This document shows positions 32,893-41,890 of a stretch of 64,000 bases of DNA, piece by piece (positions within the stretch are counted from its first letter, which is position 1; every line of letters starts with the position of its first letter). The notes under the pieces were generated by a model. That model was not told the origin of the DNA and searched no databases. It saw only the letters and a list, made by a program, of their open reading frames with translations. The stretch covers positions 620,001 to 684,000 of the forward strand of contig NZ_CP024633.1 in assembly GCF_004924335.1 (NCBI RefSeq), in the 5' to 3' direction. A program made the translations under genes and the position numbers. The DNA is from Mycobacteroides salmoniphilum (lineage in GTDB: Bacteria > Actinomycetota > Actinomycetes > Mycobacteriales > Mycobacteriaceae).

Positions 32893-33357
32893 CCCCGGCT
32901 GCGTCATGCCCTGCAGCGCAGTGCGCAGGTCGGCGGCCTTGGGCACTCCAGAGACCCGATACGCCTGCCGTCCGGTGGCATCGAAGATGAACGTTGTCGG
33001 CAGTGACAGCACCGAGAGGACCCGCGCGGCGTCGGGATTGGCATCGATGTCGACCTCTATATGGGCCACCTCAGGATGGTCAGCCGAGACCTGGTCGACA
33101 ACTCGCCGGACCGACGCGCACGGACCACACCAGACCGCGCTGAAATGCACGATTGTCGGTCCGGTCGCGGAGAGCTCGATGCCGGGCGGGGCTTGGACGT
33201 CGTCCGTTCCGCCGGGGCCTTCGCGGAGCTTGCCGGCCCTGCTCTTGATGGCAACTGCGATGAGGCTCGACGCCAGCAGCGCGACCGCGATCACCATGAC
33301 CGCGGTCACAAAGGGCGATGAGCCGCTCTCCTGGAGAGCGGACAAACCTGACGTCAT
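32890..33357 (-). CDS. membrane-anchored thioredoxin-family protein
   Basis: 155 residues: one N-terminal transmembrane helix (about 15-37), then a thioredoxin fold facing the outside with redox motif WCGPC (Cys77, Cys80) and the cis-Pro segment LPTTFIFDATG. It matches Rv0816c (thiX) in position. The ATG overlaps the lmeA stop (ATGA). It may reduce extracytoplasmic thiols, and its neighbours suggest a link to sulfur handling. Confidence 0.88.
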   Translation of the reverse strand: MTSGLSALQESGSSPFVTAVMVIAVALLASSLIAVAIKSRAGKLREGPGGTDDVQAPPGIELSATGPTIVHFSAVWCGPCASVRRVVDQVSADHPEVAHIEVDIDANPDAARVLSVLSLPTTFIFDATGRQAYRVSGVPKAADLRTALQGMTQPG

Positions 33358-34151
33358 GACTGTTTGAACGCGTCCAGGGAGATGGTTACTCCCTTGGCGA
33401 TACCTTCGATGATCACATCTGATCCACGTGCGCCGACCGTTGTTGGTTCGATGGCGAAGGGGAGCTTCTGCTGCGGGACCACTTTGGTGAACGCGGCGAA
33501 CACGTTCGCCTGCTGGTCCTCGGGCACATCGCGGTCGGCCGTGCCCGGGCCCGTCACCACGGATGTGGCGACGAACTGCAGATCCGTCTTGGCCGGTCCG
33601 CCGACGGAGACGTCGACGGAGACGGTCACCTTGTGCTGAAATTCGCCCGTCTTCGGCGTGCCGGTGAACAGCAGGCCGGTTCCCGTGGAAATACCGGATT
33701 CGGTGGTGCCGCCGGTGGCGTCGTTCTGTTCCTTCGGCGGGGGTTCGACGGCGAGGTCGTTGATTCCCATGAATCGGCCCAAGTGGTTGGAGTCGATGAT
33801 GATTCGGCTCTCCACCCTGTCCACGCGCAATGGAGAATCCGGGCGGATCAGCCAGGAAGCCTGGGATATATCGATGCCGTGCAAGGTGCCTTCCAGCGTC
33901 GCCTTGCCCGTTTCCGCGTGGTCCACCCCGTGCGCCTTGATCTCTACTTCCTTGTATCGGTGCGCCAGAGCCTGGGGAATGAACGGGAACACCAGGATCG
34001 CCACGGACGGATCGGAGCTCAGGTTTGCCTCGGCGCGCAGCGTCCGGGACAGCCGGTATTCGGCGTAGATCGCACATCCGAAATCGGTGCCGGTGACCGC
34101 AATTGCCAGTGCACATACCGGCGCGATAGTGGCGATCAGGGGTTTGCGCAT
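33354..34151 (-). CDS. lmeA: LmeA-type DUF2993 lipid-binding cell-envelope protein
   Basis: 265 residues with an N-terminal export segment (ATIAPVCALAIAVTG) and a DUF2993 domain; FMGINDLAVEPP and the end DVIIEGIAKGVTISLD are typical. The mycobacterial orthologue (Rv0817c/MSMEG_5785) is a periplasmic phosphoinositide-binding protein needed to maintain the lipomannan-elongating mannosyltransferase MptA. Orthology is inferred from content and neighbours (thiX, glnR). GTG 34157 is an alternative start. It overlaps the thioredoxin start. Confidence 0.85.
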   Translation of the reverse strand: MRKPLIATIAPVCALAIAVTGTDFGCAIYAEYRLSRTLRAEANLSSDPSVAILVFPFIPQALAHRYKEVEIKAHGVDHAETGKATLEGTLHGIDISQASWLIRPDSPLRVDRVESRIIIDSNHLGRFMGINDLAVEPPPKEQNDATGGTTESGISTGTGLLFTGTPKTGEFQHKVTVSVDVSVGGPAKTDLQFVATSVVTGPGTADRDVPEDQQANVFAAFTKVVPQQKLPFAIEPTTVGARGSDVIIEGIAKGVTISLDAFKQS

Positions 34152-34267
34152 CTGCACATTCTGGCGTACCGCCGCGCGTCTGACGTTCTCGGCCGGGCTT
34201 ACCAGCAGGTGGCGGGGTACATTATGGAACACCTGGAGACCGAAGCACCCGGGTGTTGGAGGGCTCG

Positions 34268-35062
34268 TTGGACCTGTTGCTGCTGACCGCTGACCCAAAT
34301 CCCGATGCGGTGTTGCCGTCTCTGTCGCTGCTCGCCCATACCGTGCGACCGGTGCCCAGCGAGGTGTCCTCGCTGCTGGAGGCGGGCTCCGCCGACCTGG
34401 CGATCGTCGATGCGCGCACGGATCTGGCCTCCGCGCGCGGCCTGTGCAGACTGCTGGGAGCCGCCGGATCGTCGGTTCCGGTGGTCGCCGTGGTCAACGA
34501 GGGCAGCCTGGTGGCGGTCAACGTCGACTGGGGTCTGGACGACATCCTGCTGCCCGGAACGGGCCCCGCTGAGATCGACGCACGGCTACGCCTGCTGGTG
34601 GGGCGCCGTGCGGGCGCGGTCAATGTGGAGAACGCCAGCAAGGTTGTGCTCGGCGAACTGGTCATTGACGAGGGCACCTACACCGCGCGGTTGCGCGGGC
34701 GCCCGCTCGACCTCACCTACAAGGAGTTCGAGCTGCTCAAGTATTTGGCGCAGCACGCCGGTCGAGTGTTCACCCGGGCTCAGCTGCTTCAAGAGGTGTG
34801 GGGATACGACTTCTTCGGTGGCACTCGCACCGTGGATGTCCACGTGCGGCGGCTGCGCGCGAAGCTGGGCGGCGAGTACGAATCGCTCATCGGCACCGTA
34901 CGCAACGTCGGTTACAAGGCGGTCCGGCCGCCACGAGCGAAGGGCGACTCCGGCGCATCCGAGAGTGCCGGCGTCACGGTCCCCGACGTCGATGACGACG
35001 TGGACGAGCAGATCGGCGATGACGACGTCGTCACCGAACCAGGGGCACGCAACGCAGGCTGA
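34268..35062 (+). CDS. glnR: GlnR-type OmpR-family nitrogen regulator
   Basis: 264 residues. The N-terminal receiver-like domain ([20 protein letters not shown]) lacks a full acidic pocket, as in orphan GlnR proteins. The winged-helix effector includes [20 protein letters not shown], then [20 protein letters not shown] and [10 protein letters not shown]. The acidic C-terminal tail is typical. GlnR controls nitrogen-assimilation genes in mycobacteria (Rv0818/MSMEG_5784). TTG 34268 is favoured by GGAGG five bases upstream and by the family N-terminus; GTG 34253 and TTG 34256 are alternatives. Confidence 0.9.
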   Translation: MDLLLLTADPNPDAVLPSLSLLAHTVRPVPSEVSSLLEAGSADLAIVDARTDLASARGLCRLLGAAGSSVPVVAVVNEGSLVAVNVDWGLDDILLPGTGPAEIDARLRLLVGRRAGAVNVENASKVVLGELVIDEGTYTARLRGRPLDLTYKEFELLKYLAQHAGRVFTRAQLLQEVWGYDFFGGTRTVDVHVRRLRAKLGGEYESLIGTVRNVGYKAVRPPRAKGDSGASESAGVTVPDVDDDVDEQIGDDDVVTEPGARNAG

Positions 35063-35070
35063 ATCACGAC

Positions 35071-35076
35071 TAGCGT
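35071..35076 (+). promoter_or_regulatory. -10 element of a leaderless promoter for mshD
   Basis: TAGCGT lies six bases before ATG 35083, immediately after glnR. Confidence 0.55.
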
Positions 35077-35082
35077 GACGGT

Positions 35083-35988
35083 ATGACCGAATGGGTCCCG
35101 CTTCTCGATGATCAGCGCCAACTACAGATACGCGAATTGATTGTCGGGGCCACCCGCGTCGATGGTGTCGCGCCGGTGGGGGAACAGGTGCTGCGCGAGC
35201 TGCGCGGAACCGGAGCCAAGCATCTGGTCGCCGAGGACGGGGACGAGGTGGCGGCCTACCTCAACTTGGTGTTGCCGGACGACGGCGCCACCGACGGGGA
35301 TGCTCGCGAGAATGCCACGGCGATGGCCGAATTGGTGGTCGCGCCGGCGATGCGGCGCCGCGGGATCGGTTCGGCGATGATTCGGCAAGCCCTTGGTGAG
35401 GGTGGCGAGGGCACCCGCATGTGGGCCCACGGCGACCTGCCGGAGGCGAGGGCGCTGGCTGCCAAGCTGGGGCTGGTCGCGTTGCGGCGGCTCCATCAGA
35501 TGCGTCGCCCCCTGTCAGATCTGCCCGCCGTCTCGGTCGACCCCAGTGTCGTTATCCGGCATTATATTGGGCCGCAAGATGATTCGGATCTGCTTCGCGT
35601 CAACAACGCCGCGTTCGCGTGGCATCCGGAACAAGGGGGCTGGACGCAGGACGATCTGTCCGGCCGGTTTGCCGAACCCTGGTTCGATCCGACTGGGGTG
35701 TTCCTCGCGCACGACGCGCAGACCGGCGACCTTCTCGGATTCCACTGGACCAAAAGGCATTTGGACAAGCCCGGAGTGGGCGAGGTGTATGTCGTGGGGG
35801 TCGACCCCGCCGCGCAGGGCGGGGGATTGGGTCATCTCCTGACGTTGGTGGGGCTGCATCATCTGGCTGACACCGGATTGAGCACCGTGTTGCTGTACGT
35901 CGAGTCGGACAACAGCGCGGCCCTGCGAACCTATGAGCGGCTGGGATTCGAGGTTTCCCTCACCGATGCCGCCTACGGTCGGGCCTGA
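35083..35988 (+). CDS. mshD: mycothiol synthase
   Basis: A 301-residue protein with two GNAT acetyltransferase domains. The N-terminal domain has [19 protein letters not shown], and the C-terminal domain has [20 protein letters not shown] and [20 protein letters not shown]. It acetylates Cys-GlcN-Ins with acetyl-CoA, the last step of mycothiol synthesis. The position after glnR matches Rv0819. It lies close to the cysteine-linked operon at 31-33 kb, but is transcribed separately. Confidence 0.96.
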   Translation: MTEWVPLLDDQRQLQIRELIVGATRVDGVAPVGEQVLRELRGTGAKHLVAEDGDEVAAYLNLVLPDDGATDGDARENATAMAELVVAPAMRRRGIGSAMIRQALGEGGEGTRMWAHGDLPEARALAAKLGLVALRRLHQMRRPLSDLPAVSVDPSVVIRHYIGPQDDSDLLRVNNAAFAWHPEQGGWTQDDLSGRFAEPWFDPTGVFLAHDAQTGDLLGFHWTKRHLDKPGVGEVYVVGVDPAAQGGGLGHLLTLVGLHHLADTGLSTVLLYVESDNSAALRTYERLGFEVSLTDAAYGRA

Positions 35989-36031
35989 TAGGCGTTTACC
36001 TGCGATAACGACCGGACTGTCAAGTCTGTGA

Positions 36032-36053
36032 GTTCACTTCCCGTTCACCTGCG
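36032..36053 (+). promoter_or_regulatory. PHO box: two 11-base direct repeats upstream of pstS
   Basis: GTTCACTTCCC and GTTCACCTGCG are contiguous 11-base units, the actinobacterial PHO-box arrangement bound by RegX3/PhoP-type regulators under phosphate limitation. A weaker third unit (GTCGGGTGCCC) follows. The site is 102 bases before the pstS start. Confidence 0.7.
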
Positions 36054-36154
36054 GTCGGGTGCCCGTCCATCGACTGCCTTTAGTTTCCGGGGTGCGCGTA
36101 GAAGATCCATCCCATCACCTGACTTCCGATCACTCATGCGAGAAAGCGAGAGCC

Positions 36155-37294
36155 GTGAACCTCAAGGCCGTGAATCTTAAAAGCACTGGCACCACGATCT
36201 TCGCGGCGGCCGCCGCAGTCGCTCTGACCGCCGGCCTCGCCGCCTGCGGTAGCGACAACACCACGGGAGGTTCCTCGTCCAGTGCCTCAGGCGCTGCTTC
36301 CGGCTCGGGCGACTGTGCGGGCAAGGCCAAGCTGAGCGCAGAGGGCTCGTCGGCACAGAAGAACGCCTTCGACATTTTTGCTAACGAGTACTCGACCGCG
36401 TGCTCCGGAAAGTCGATCAACTACAACCCCACCGGCTCGGGCAAGGGACGCGACAACTTCATCGCCGGACAGGTCGACATCGGCGGCTCCGACTCGGCGC
36501 TGTCCGAGGAAGAGGCGGGCAAGGCAAAGGAGCGCTGCGCAGGCAACGAGGCATGGAACCTGCCCGTCGTTTTCGGTCCAATTGCCTTGGCCTACAACGT
36601 CCCCGGCGTTGACAAGCTGGTCCTGAACGCGGACGCCGCGGCCAAGATCTTCACCGGTGCCATCACCACCTGGAATGACCCGGCCATCGCCGCACTCAAC
36701 CCGGGCGCGACGCTGCCGGACACCAAGGTCACCCCGGTGTACCGCAAGGACAAGTCCGGCACCAGCGAGAACTTTGGTAAGTATCTGACCACCGCGGCCC
36801 CGGAGAGCTGGACCAAGGGCAGCAGTGGCAGCTGGGAGGGCGGCGCCGGTGAGAGCGCCGAGAAGTCCTCCGGTGTGGCCGAGAAGGTCAAGGCTCTGCC
36901 CGGTGCCATCACCTATGTGGAGAAGGGCTACGCCGACGACCTCAAGATGCCGTATGCCCAGATCGACAGCGGTGCCGGCGCGGTTGCGCTGACCCCGGAG
37001 ACCGCCGCAGCCTCGGTGGAGACCGCCAAGTTCGCGGGCGAGGGTAATGACCTCAAGCTGGACCTGGCCTCGATCTACGGGACCAAGACCGCCGGTGCTT
37101 ACCCGATCGTGCTGGCCACCTACGAGATCGTCTGCTCCAAGGGTTACAAGGACCCCGAAGTTGCCGCCGCGGTGAAGTCGTTCCTGACGGTTGCGGTGAA
37201 CCAGGGACAGAAGGGTCTGGCCGATGTCGGCTACGCCCCGCTGCCCACACAGTTCAAGTCCCGTCTGGAGACGGCCATCAAGGCCCTCTCCTAG
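36155..37294 (+). CDS. pstS: phosphate ABC transporter substrate-binding lipoprotein
   Basis: 379 residues. The lipobox LAAC gives lipidated Cys31, followed by a Ser/Gly-rich linker. The phosphate-binding segments are AEGSSAQKNAF, PTGSGKGRDNF, DIGGSDSALS and YRKDKSGTSENF. It binds orthophosphate outside the membrane for PstCA/PstB. GTG 36155 has GCGAGAG before it; GTG 36170 is possible. A PHO box upstream and a hairpin before pstC suggest phosphate control and a higher level of PstS than of the permeases. Confidence 0.96.
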   Translation: MNLKAVNLKSTGTTIFAAAAAVALTAGLAACGSDNTTGGSSSSASGAASGSGDCAGKAKLSAEGSSAQKNAFDIFANEYSTACSGKSINYNPTGSGKGRDNFIAGQVDIGGSDSALSEEEAGKAKERCAGNEAWNLPVVFGPIALAYNVPGVDKLVLNADAAAKIFTGAITTWNDPAIAALNPGATLPDTKVTPVYRKDKSGTSENFGKYLTTAAPESWTKGSSGSWEGGAGESAEKSSGVAEKVKALPGAITYVEKGYADDLKMPYAQIDSGAGAVALTPETAAASVETAKFAGEGNDLKLDLASIYGTKTAGAYPIVLATYEIVCSKGYKDPEVAAAVKSFLTVAVNQGQKGLADVGYAPLPTQFKSRLETAIKALS

Positions 37295-37304
37295 CAGCTG
37301 ATTC

Positions 37305-37342
37305 GTCCCCACCCGGTGAGCTCGGGCGACCCGGGTGGGGAC
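37305..37342 (+). terminator. intercistronic hairpin between pstS and pstC
   Basis: GTCCCCACCCGG (37305-37316) pairs with CCGGGTGGGGAC (37331-37342), a perfect 12-base stem with a 14-base loop. It has no T tract. It lies 10 bases after the pstS stop and 30 before the pstC start, so partial termination or 3'-end protection of pstS mRNA is likely. Confidence 0.6.
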
Positions 37343-37372
37343 GTACCATCAACGACATAGACAGCGAGTTCA

Positions 37373-38437
37373 ATGAGCAGCCAGACCAGCGGGATCGATC
37401 CCGTGGGGGTAGCCCGTCCGGCGGATCTTGACGGATCGGTCTTCGAGGAGAAGCCACAACCCATGAGCGACGAGGGCGACCATCAGCCACCCGCTAAGTC
37501 CACCAAGACGGTCAGCCGTCCAGGCGACCGCATCTTCTCCGGGCTCGCGACTGGCTCGGGAGTGTTCGTTGTCGCGCTCATCGGTCTGGTGGCCGTATTC
37601 CTGATCCTGCGCGCTGTCCCGGCGCTGAACAACGACGACGCGAACTTCTTCCTCTACAACGGTCCGTGGCGCACCGACGACACGGCGCACATGCAGTTCG
37701 GCGTCCTCGATCTGTTCCAGGTCACCGTCTTCGTTTCGGTCTTCGCGCTCCTGCTCGCCATGCCGGTGGCTCTTGGTATCGCGATCTACCTCTCCGAGTA
37801 CGCACCGGCACGGGTTCGTGGGCCGCTGGCCTATGTCATTGACCTGCTGGCCGCGGTGCCGTCCATCGTCTACGGCCTGTGGGGCATCTATGTGCTGGCG
37901 CCCGCGATCGCGCCGGTTGCCCTCTGGCTCAACAGAAACCTCGGTTTCATACCGTTTTTTGCCGACAGCCCCGTAAACATCGGAGGCGGCGGCAACCTGT
38001 TCACCGGTGGCATTGTGCTGGCGGTGATGATCCTGCCGATCATCGCGGCTGTCACTCGCGAGGTCTTCATTCAGACCCCGAGGGGCCAGATCGAGGCCGC
38101 GCTCGCGTTGGGCGCCACCAAATGGGAAGTGGTGCGCACCACCATCATTCCGTTCGGCACCTCCGGATATATCAGTGGTTCCATGTTGGGGCTCGGTCGC
38201 GCGCTGGGCGAGACCATCGCACTGATGTTGATCTTGTCGGGTACCTCGGTGGCATTCGGCTGGTCGCTGTTCGACAGTGGGAGCACCTTTGCAACCCATA
38301 TCGCTTCCAATGCATCGGAATTCAACAACGAATTGGAGGCCGGAGCCTACATCGCGGCCGGGCTGGTGCTGTTCGTGCTGACGTTCCTGGTGAACTCGGC
38401 GGCCCGTGCCGTCGTCGGCGGAAAGGGCCGGGCATGA
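37373..38437 (+). CDS. pstC: phosphate ABC transporter permease PstC
   Basis: 354 residues with a 55-residue cytoplasmic N-terminus and six helices. The PstC segment GIAIYLSEYAPARVRGPLAY, the LAAVPSIVYGLWGIY helix and the EAA loop EAALALGATKWEVVRTT are present. The last bases overlap the pstA start (ATGA). Confidence 0.95.
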   Translation: MSSQTSGIDPVGVARPADLDGSVFEEKPQPMSDEGDHQPPAKSTKTVSRPGDRIFSGLATGSGVFVVALIGLVAVFLILRAVPALNNDDANFFLYNGPWRTDDTAHMQFGVLDLFQVTVFVSVFALLLAMPVALGIAIYLSEYAPARVRGPLAYVIDLLAAVPSIVYGLWGIYVLAPAIAPVALWLNRNLGFIPFFADSPVNIGGGGNLFTGGIVLAVMILPIIAAVTREVFIQTPRGQIEAALALGATKWEVVRTTIIPFGTSGYISGSMLGLGRALGETIALMLILSGTSVAFGWSLFDSGSTFATHIASNASEFNNELEAGAYIAAGLVLFVLTFLVNSAARAVVGGKGRA

Positions 38438-39342
38438 CCGCGACTCTTGACAGGCCCGTGAAGGAGCCTGCTTTCCATCCCCTCTCGGGTAGGCGCAAGG
38501 CCACCAACGCCCTTGCCACGGTGCTTGTCTCGGCGTCGGTGCTGGTCGCCCTGGTTCCGCTGGTGTGGGTGCTGTACACCGTGTTCGATCGCGGATTCAG
38601 TGCCATCCTCAGTGAGGACTGGTGGTTCAAATCCCAGAACATGATGACCAACCGGATCGAGGGTGGCGGCGCCTATCACGCCATCATCGGCACGCTCTTC
38701 CAAGGTCTGTTCTGCGCGATCATCTCGGTGCCCATCGGCATCTTCGTGGCCATCTACCTCGTCGAGTACGGTGCCAACTCCCGGCTGGCCAAGCTCACCA
38801 CCTTCATGGTCGACATCCTGACCGGCGTGCCGTCCATTGTGGCCGCGCTGTTCATCTATGCCCTGTGGGTGGCGACGCTCGGGTTGCCGAGGTCGGGCCT
38901 TGCGGTATCGCTTGCCTTGGTGCTGTTGATGATTCCGGTGGTGGTGCGCTCCTCGGAGGAAATGCTCAAGATCGTCCCGAACGATCTGCGCGAGGCCTCT
39001 TTCGCACTGGGCGTGCCCAAGTGGAAGACCATCGCGCGCATCGTGCTGCCTACCGCACTCTCGGGTGTGGTTACCGGTGTGATGCTGGCGCTGGCCCGTG
39101 TCATGGGCGAAACCGCACCGCTGCTGGTGCTCGTCGGCTACAGCAAGCTGATCAACTACGACATGTTCGGCGGGGAGATGGCCTCGCTGCCCGGCATGAT
39201 GCTCGACCAGCGCAGCGGTTCTGTGGTGGGGCTTGCCGAGTCGCGGCTCTGGGGCGCCGCCCTCACCCTCATCCTGCTGGTTGCGATCCTCAACGTAATC
39301 GCCAAGCTCATTTCGCGTTTCTTCGCACCGAAAAAGGTCTAG
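38434..39342 (+). CDS. pstA: phosphate ABC transporter permease PstA
   Basis: 302 residues, six helices. [35 protein letters not shown] and the EAA loop [20 protein letters not shown] are diagnostic. ATG 38434 overlaps the pstC stop and sets the start. It forms the phosphate channel with PstC. Confidence 0.95.
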   Translation: MTATLDRPVKEPAFHPLSGRRKATNALATVLVSASVLVALVPLVWVLYTVFDRGFSAILSEDWWFKSQNMMTNRIEGGGAYHAIIGTLFQGLFCAIISVPIGIFVAIYLVEYGANSRLAKLTTFMVDILTGVPSIVAALFIYALWVATLGLPRSGLAVSLALVLLMIPVVVRSSEEMLKIVPNDLREASFALGVPKWKTIARIVLPTALSGVVTGVMLALARVMGETAPLLVLVGYSKLINYDMFGGEMASLPGMMLDQRSGSVVGLAESRLWGAALTLILLVAILNVIAKLISRFFAPKKV

Positions 39343-39352
39343 GAAGGTAGTC

Positions 39353-40129
39353 ATGGCCAAGCGCCTCGATCTCAAGGACGTCAACATCTTTTACGGCAAG
39401 TTCCACGCCGTTCAGGATGTCGCGCTGTCGGTTCCGCCTCGCAGCGTGACGGCCTTCATCGGCCCGTCCGGTTGCGGTAAGTCGACTGTGCTGCGCACCC
39501 TCAACCGGATGCATGAGGTGACACCCGGTGCTCGTGTCGAGGGTTCGGTGCTGCTCGACGGTGCCGACATCTACGGTGCCGGGGTGGACCCGGTTTCGGT
39601 GCGTAAGACCATTGGCATGGTGTTCCAGCGGCCAAACCCATTCCCCACCATGTCGATTCGTGACAATGTGGTGGCCGGCCTGCGGTTGCAGGGCGTGCGC
39701 AGCAAGAAGACCCTTGACGAGGTCGCCGAGCGCTCACTGCAGGGCGCCAACCTGTGGAACGAGGTCAAGGATCGTCTCGACCGTCCGGGCGGCGGGCTCT
39801 CCGGCGGTCAGCAGCAGCGTCTGTGCATCGCCAGAGCCATCGCCGTGCAGCCGGACGTGCTGCTGATGGACGAGCCGTGCTCGGCCCTGGACCCCATCTC
39901 CACGCTGGCCATCGAGGATTTGATCTCCGAGCTCAAGCAGGAGTTCACCATCGTCATCGTCACGCACAACATGCAGCAGGCCGCGCGCGTCAGCGATCAG
40001 ACCGCGTTCTTCAACCTGGAGGCCGCCGGTAAGCCGGGCATGCTGGTGGAGATCGACGACACCGAGCGGATCTTCTCCAACCCCAGCCAGAAGGCCACCG
40101 AGGACTACATCTCCGGCCGCTTCGGCTGA
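39353..40129 (+). CDS. pstB: phosphate ABC transporter ATPase PstB
   Basis: 258 residues, full PstB length. Walker [10 protein letters not shown], the PstB marker VFQRPNPFP, signature [14 protein letters not shown], Walker B with DEPCSALDP and switch His [20 protein letters not shown] lies seven bases before the ATG. In M. tuberculosis the gene here is the lone ATPase phoT (Rv0820), as I recall; this genome keeps a complete pstSCAB. Confidence 0.96.
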   Translation: MAKRLDLKDVNIFYGKFHAVQDVALSVPPRSVTAFIGPSGCGKSTVLRTLNRMHEVTPGARVEGSVLLDGADIYGAGVDPVSVRKTIGMVFQRPNPFPTMSIRDNVVAGLRLQGVRSKKTLDEVAERSLQGANLWNEVKDRLDRPGGGLSGGQQQRLCIARAIAVQPDVLLMDEPCSALDPISTLAIEDLISELKQEFTIVIVTHNMQQAARVSDQTAFFNLEAAGKPGMLVEIDDTERIFSNPSQKATEDYISGRFG

Positions 40130-40168
40130 TCCAGGAATACCTCGGGTCGCGCAACTGTCTTAGTCGGC

Positions 40169-41095
40169 ATGACAAAGGCAGTGCAGTTTGACCAGTACGG
40201 CGATATCGACGTCCTGCAGGTGCGTGAGGTGCCGCGTCCGGTCCCCGGGCCCGGTGAGGTGCTCGTGCAGGTGCGTGCCGCGGGGATCAACCCCGGCGAG
40301 GCGAAGATCCGCACCGGGGTGCTGCACGATAGGTTCCCCGCGATCTTCCCCTCCGGGCAGGGCAGCGACCTGGCCGGTGTGGTGGTGGAGGTGGGCCACA
40401 GCGTGGCGCGTTTCGCGCCAGGGGACGAGGTGTTCGGCTACACCGATGATCGGGCCAGTCACGCGGAGTTCGTCGTCGTTCCGGCGAGCCAGCTAGTCAC
40501 CAAGCCTGAGAGTCTGTCATGGGAGGTGGCGGGCAGTCTCTTCGTCGCGGGTACCACCGCATACGCCGCGGTCGGCTCGGTGGATTTGGCTCCGGGTGAT
40601 GTGGTCGCCGTCTCGGGCGCGGCGGGGGGAGTGGGCACCATCGCCGTACAGCTCGCCAAGGCCGCTGGTGCGACCGTGATCGGTATCGCAGGGCAGGGCA
40701 ACGACGAGTGGCTCACCGCGCATGGCGTCATCCCGGTCAACTACGGCGACAGATTGGCAGACCGCATCAAGGCAGCAGCGCCCGACGGGCGGGTTGACGC
40801 CTTCCTCGACCTCTTCGGCGGAGGCTACGTGGAGCTGGCGCTCAATGAGCTTGGAGTGGAGCTGCGGCGAATCGACACCATCATCGACTTTGCGGCAATC
40901 GAGCGATACGGCGTGCAAAGTGTGGGAAACGCCGAAGGCGCCTCGGCGCAGGTGCTCGCCGAGCTGGCCGCACTAATTGTCGACGAAAAGCTGGATGTGA
41001 TTGTTGCGCAGACATTCCCGCTGGACGAGGTGCGCAGTGCGTACGAGCTGCTCGAACAGCAGCACACCCGCGGAAAGATCGTCCTGGTGCCTTAG
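40169..41095 (+). CDS. NADPH-dependent quinone oxidoreductase-like protein (MDR superfamily, zinc-free)
   Basis: 308 residues. An N-terminal GroES-like domain (REVPRPVPGPGEVLVQVRAA) is followed by a Rossmann domain with VVAVSGAAGGVGTIAVQLAK (AxxGxxG/A motif). Structural and catalytic zinc ligands are missing, as in the quinone oxidoreductase subgroup. Substrate unknown. It lies between pstB and phoU, which are neighbours in M. tuberculosis, and is not obviously part of phosphate control. Confidence 0.9.
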   Translation: MTKAVQFDQYGDIDVLQVREVPRPVPGPGEVLVQVRAAGINPGEAKIRTGVLHDRFPAIFPSGQGSDLAGVVVEVGHSVARFAPGDEVFGYTDDRASHAEFVVVPASQLVTKPESLSWEVAGSLFVAGTTAYAAVGSVDLAPGDVVAVSGAAGGVGTIAVQLAKAAGATVIGIAGQGNDEWLTAHGVIPVNYGDRLADRIKAAAPDGRVDAFLDLFGGGYVELALNELGVELRRIDTIIDFAAIERYGVQSVGNAEGASAQVLAELAALIVDEKLDVIVAQTFPLDEVRSAYELLEQQHTRGKIVLVP

Positions 41096-41099
41096 CCGC

Positions 41100-41777
41100 T
41101 CAGAGTGGAGTCAGGTGGTCGTGGCCCTGCCCCTCCGGCGGCAGCGTGCCGGTCACCTGGAAGATGACCCGTCGGGCGACCTCCACCGCGTGATCGGCGA
41201 AGCGCTCGTAGAAGCGACCCAGCAGCGTTACATCGACGGCGGCGGCCACTCCATGCCTCCACTCGCGGTCCATCAACACGGTGAACAGGTGCCGGTGCAG
41301 ATCGTCCATCGCATCGTCTTCTTCATTGATGCGGGCGGCCTTCTCCGGATCGCGGGTCAGCAGCACCTCCTGCGCGCTGTTGCCCAAATCGACTGCGACA
41401 CGGCCCATCTCAGCGAAGTATCCGTTGACCTCTTCGGGCAGCGCGTGCTGAGGGTGCCGGCGCCGGGCGATCTTGGCGACGTGCAGGGCCAGGGCGCCCA
41501 TCCGGTCCACGTCCGCGACAATCTGGATGCTGCTGACGACCTCGCGCAGGTCGCCGGCCACCGGGGCCTGCAGGGCCAAGATGGCGAAGGCGTTCTCTTC
41601 GGCAGCGGCACTCATCGCGGTGATCTGCTCGTGGTCGGTGATGACCTGCTCGGCAAGGACGAGATCGGCCTGCAGCAATGCACGAGTGGCCCGCTCCATA
41701 GCGGCTCCGGCCAACCCACACATCTCCCCCAGCTGTGCCGATAATGAGGACAGCTGCTCCTGAAACGCGGTACGCAT
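41100..41777 (-). CDS. phoU: phosphate-signalling protein PhoU (PhoY2 type)
   Basis: 225 residues, two three-helix PhoU repeats. The metal-binding motifs E/DxxxD appear in [20 protein letters not shown] and in [17 protein letters not shown]. PhoU links the Pst transporter to the SenX3-RegX3 system and represses the PHO regulon when phosphate is plentiful. The ATG lies six bases after a TAGTCT -10. It is convergent with the oxidoreductase gene, four bases from its stop. Confidence 0.95.
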   Translation of the reverse strand: MRTAFQEQLSSLSAQLGEMCGLAGAAMERATRALLQADLVLAEQVITDHEQITAMSAAAEENAFAILALQAPVAGDLREVVSSIQIVADVDRMGALALHVAKIARRRHPQHALPEEVNGYFAEMGRVAVDLGNSAQEVLLTRDPEKAARINEEDDAMDDLHRHLFTVLMDREWRHGVAAAVDVTLLGRFYERFADHAVEVARRVIFQVTGTLPPEGQGHDHLTPL

Positions 41778-41783
41778 GGATTA

Positions 41784-41789
41784 AGACTA
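41784..41789 (-). promoter_or_regulatory. -10 element of a leaderless promoter for phoU
   Basis: Minus-strand TAGTCT, six bases before ATG 41777. Confidence 0.55.
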
Positions 41790-41890
41790 CGGACCAGTCG
41801 TCGTTGAGTCATGGCCCTGGTGTGAACGGCGAGTGAATGCCGCTACAGATTCCGTCGACAAAACTTGCGATCAATGTCTAAATAGATGGA

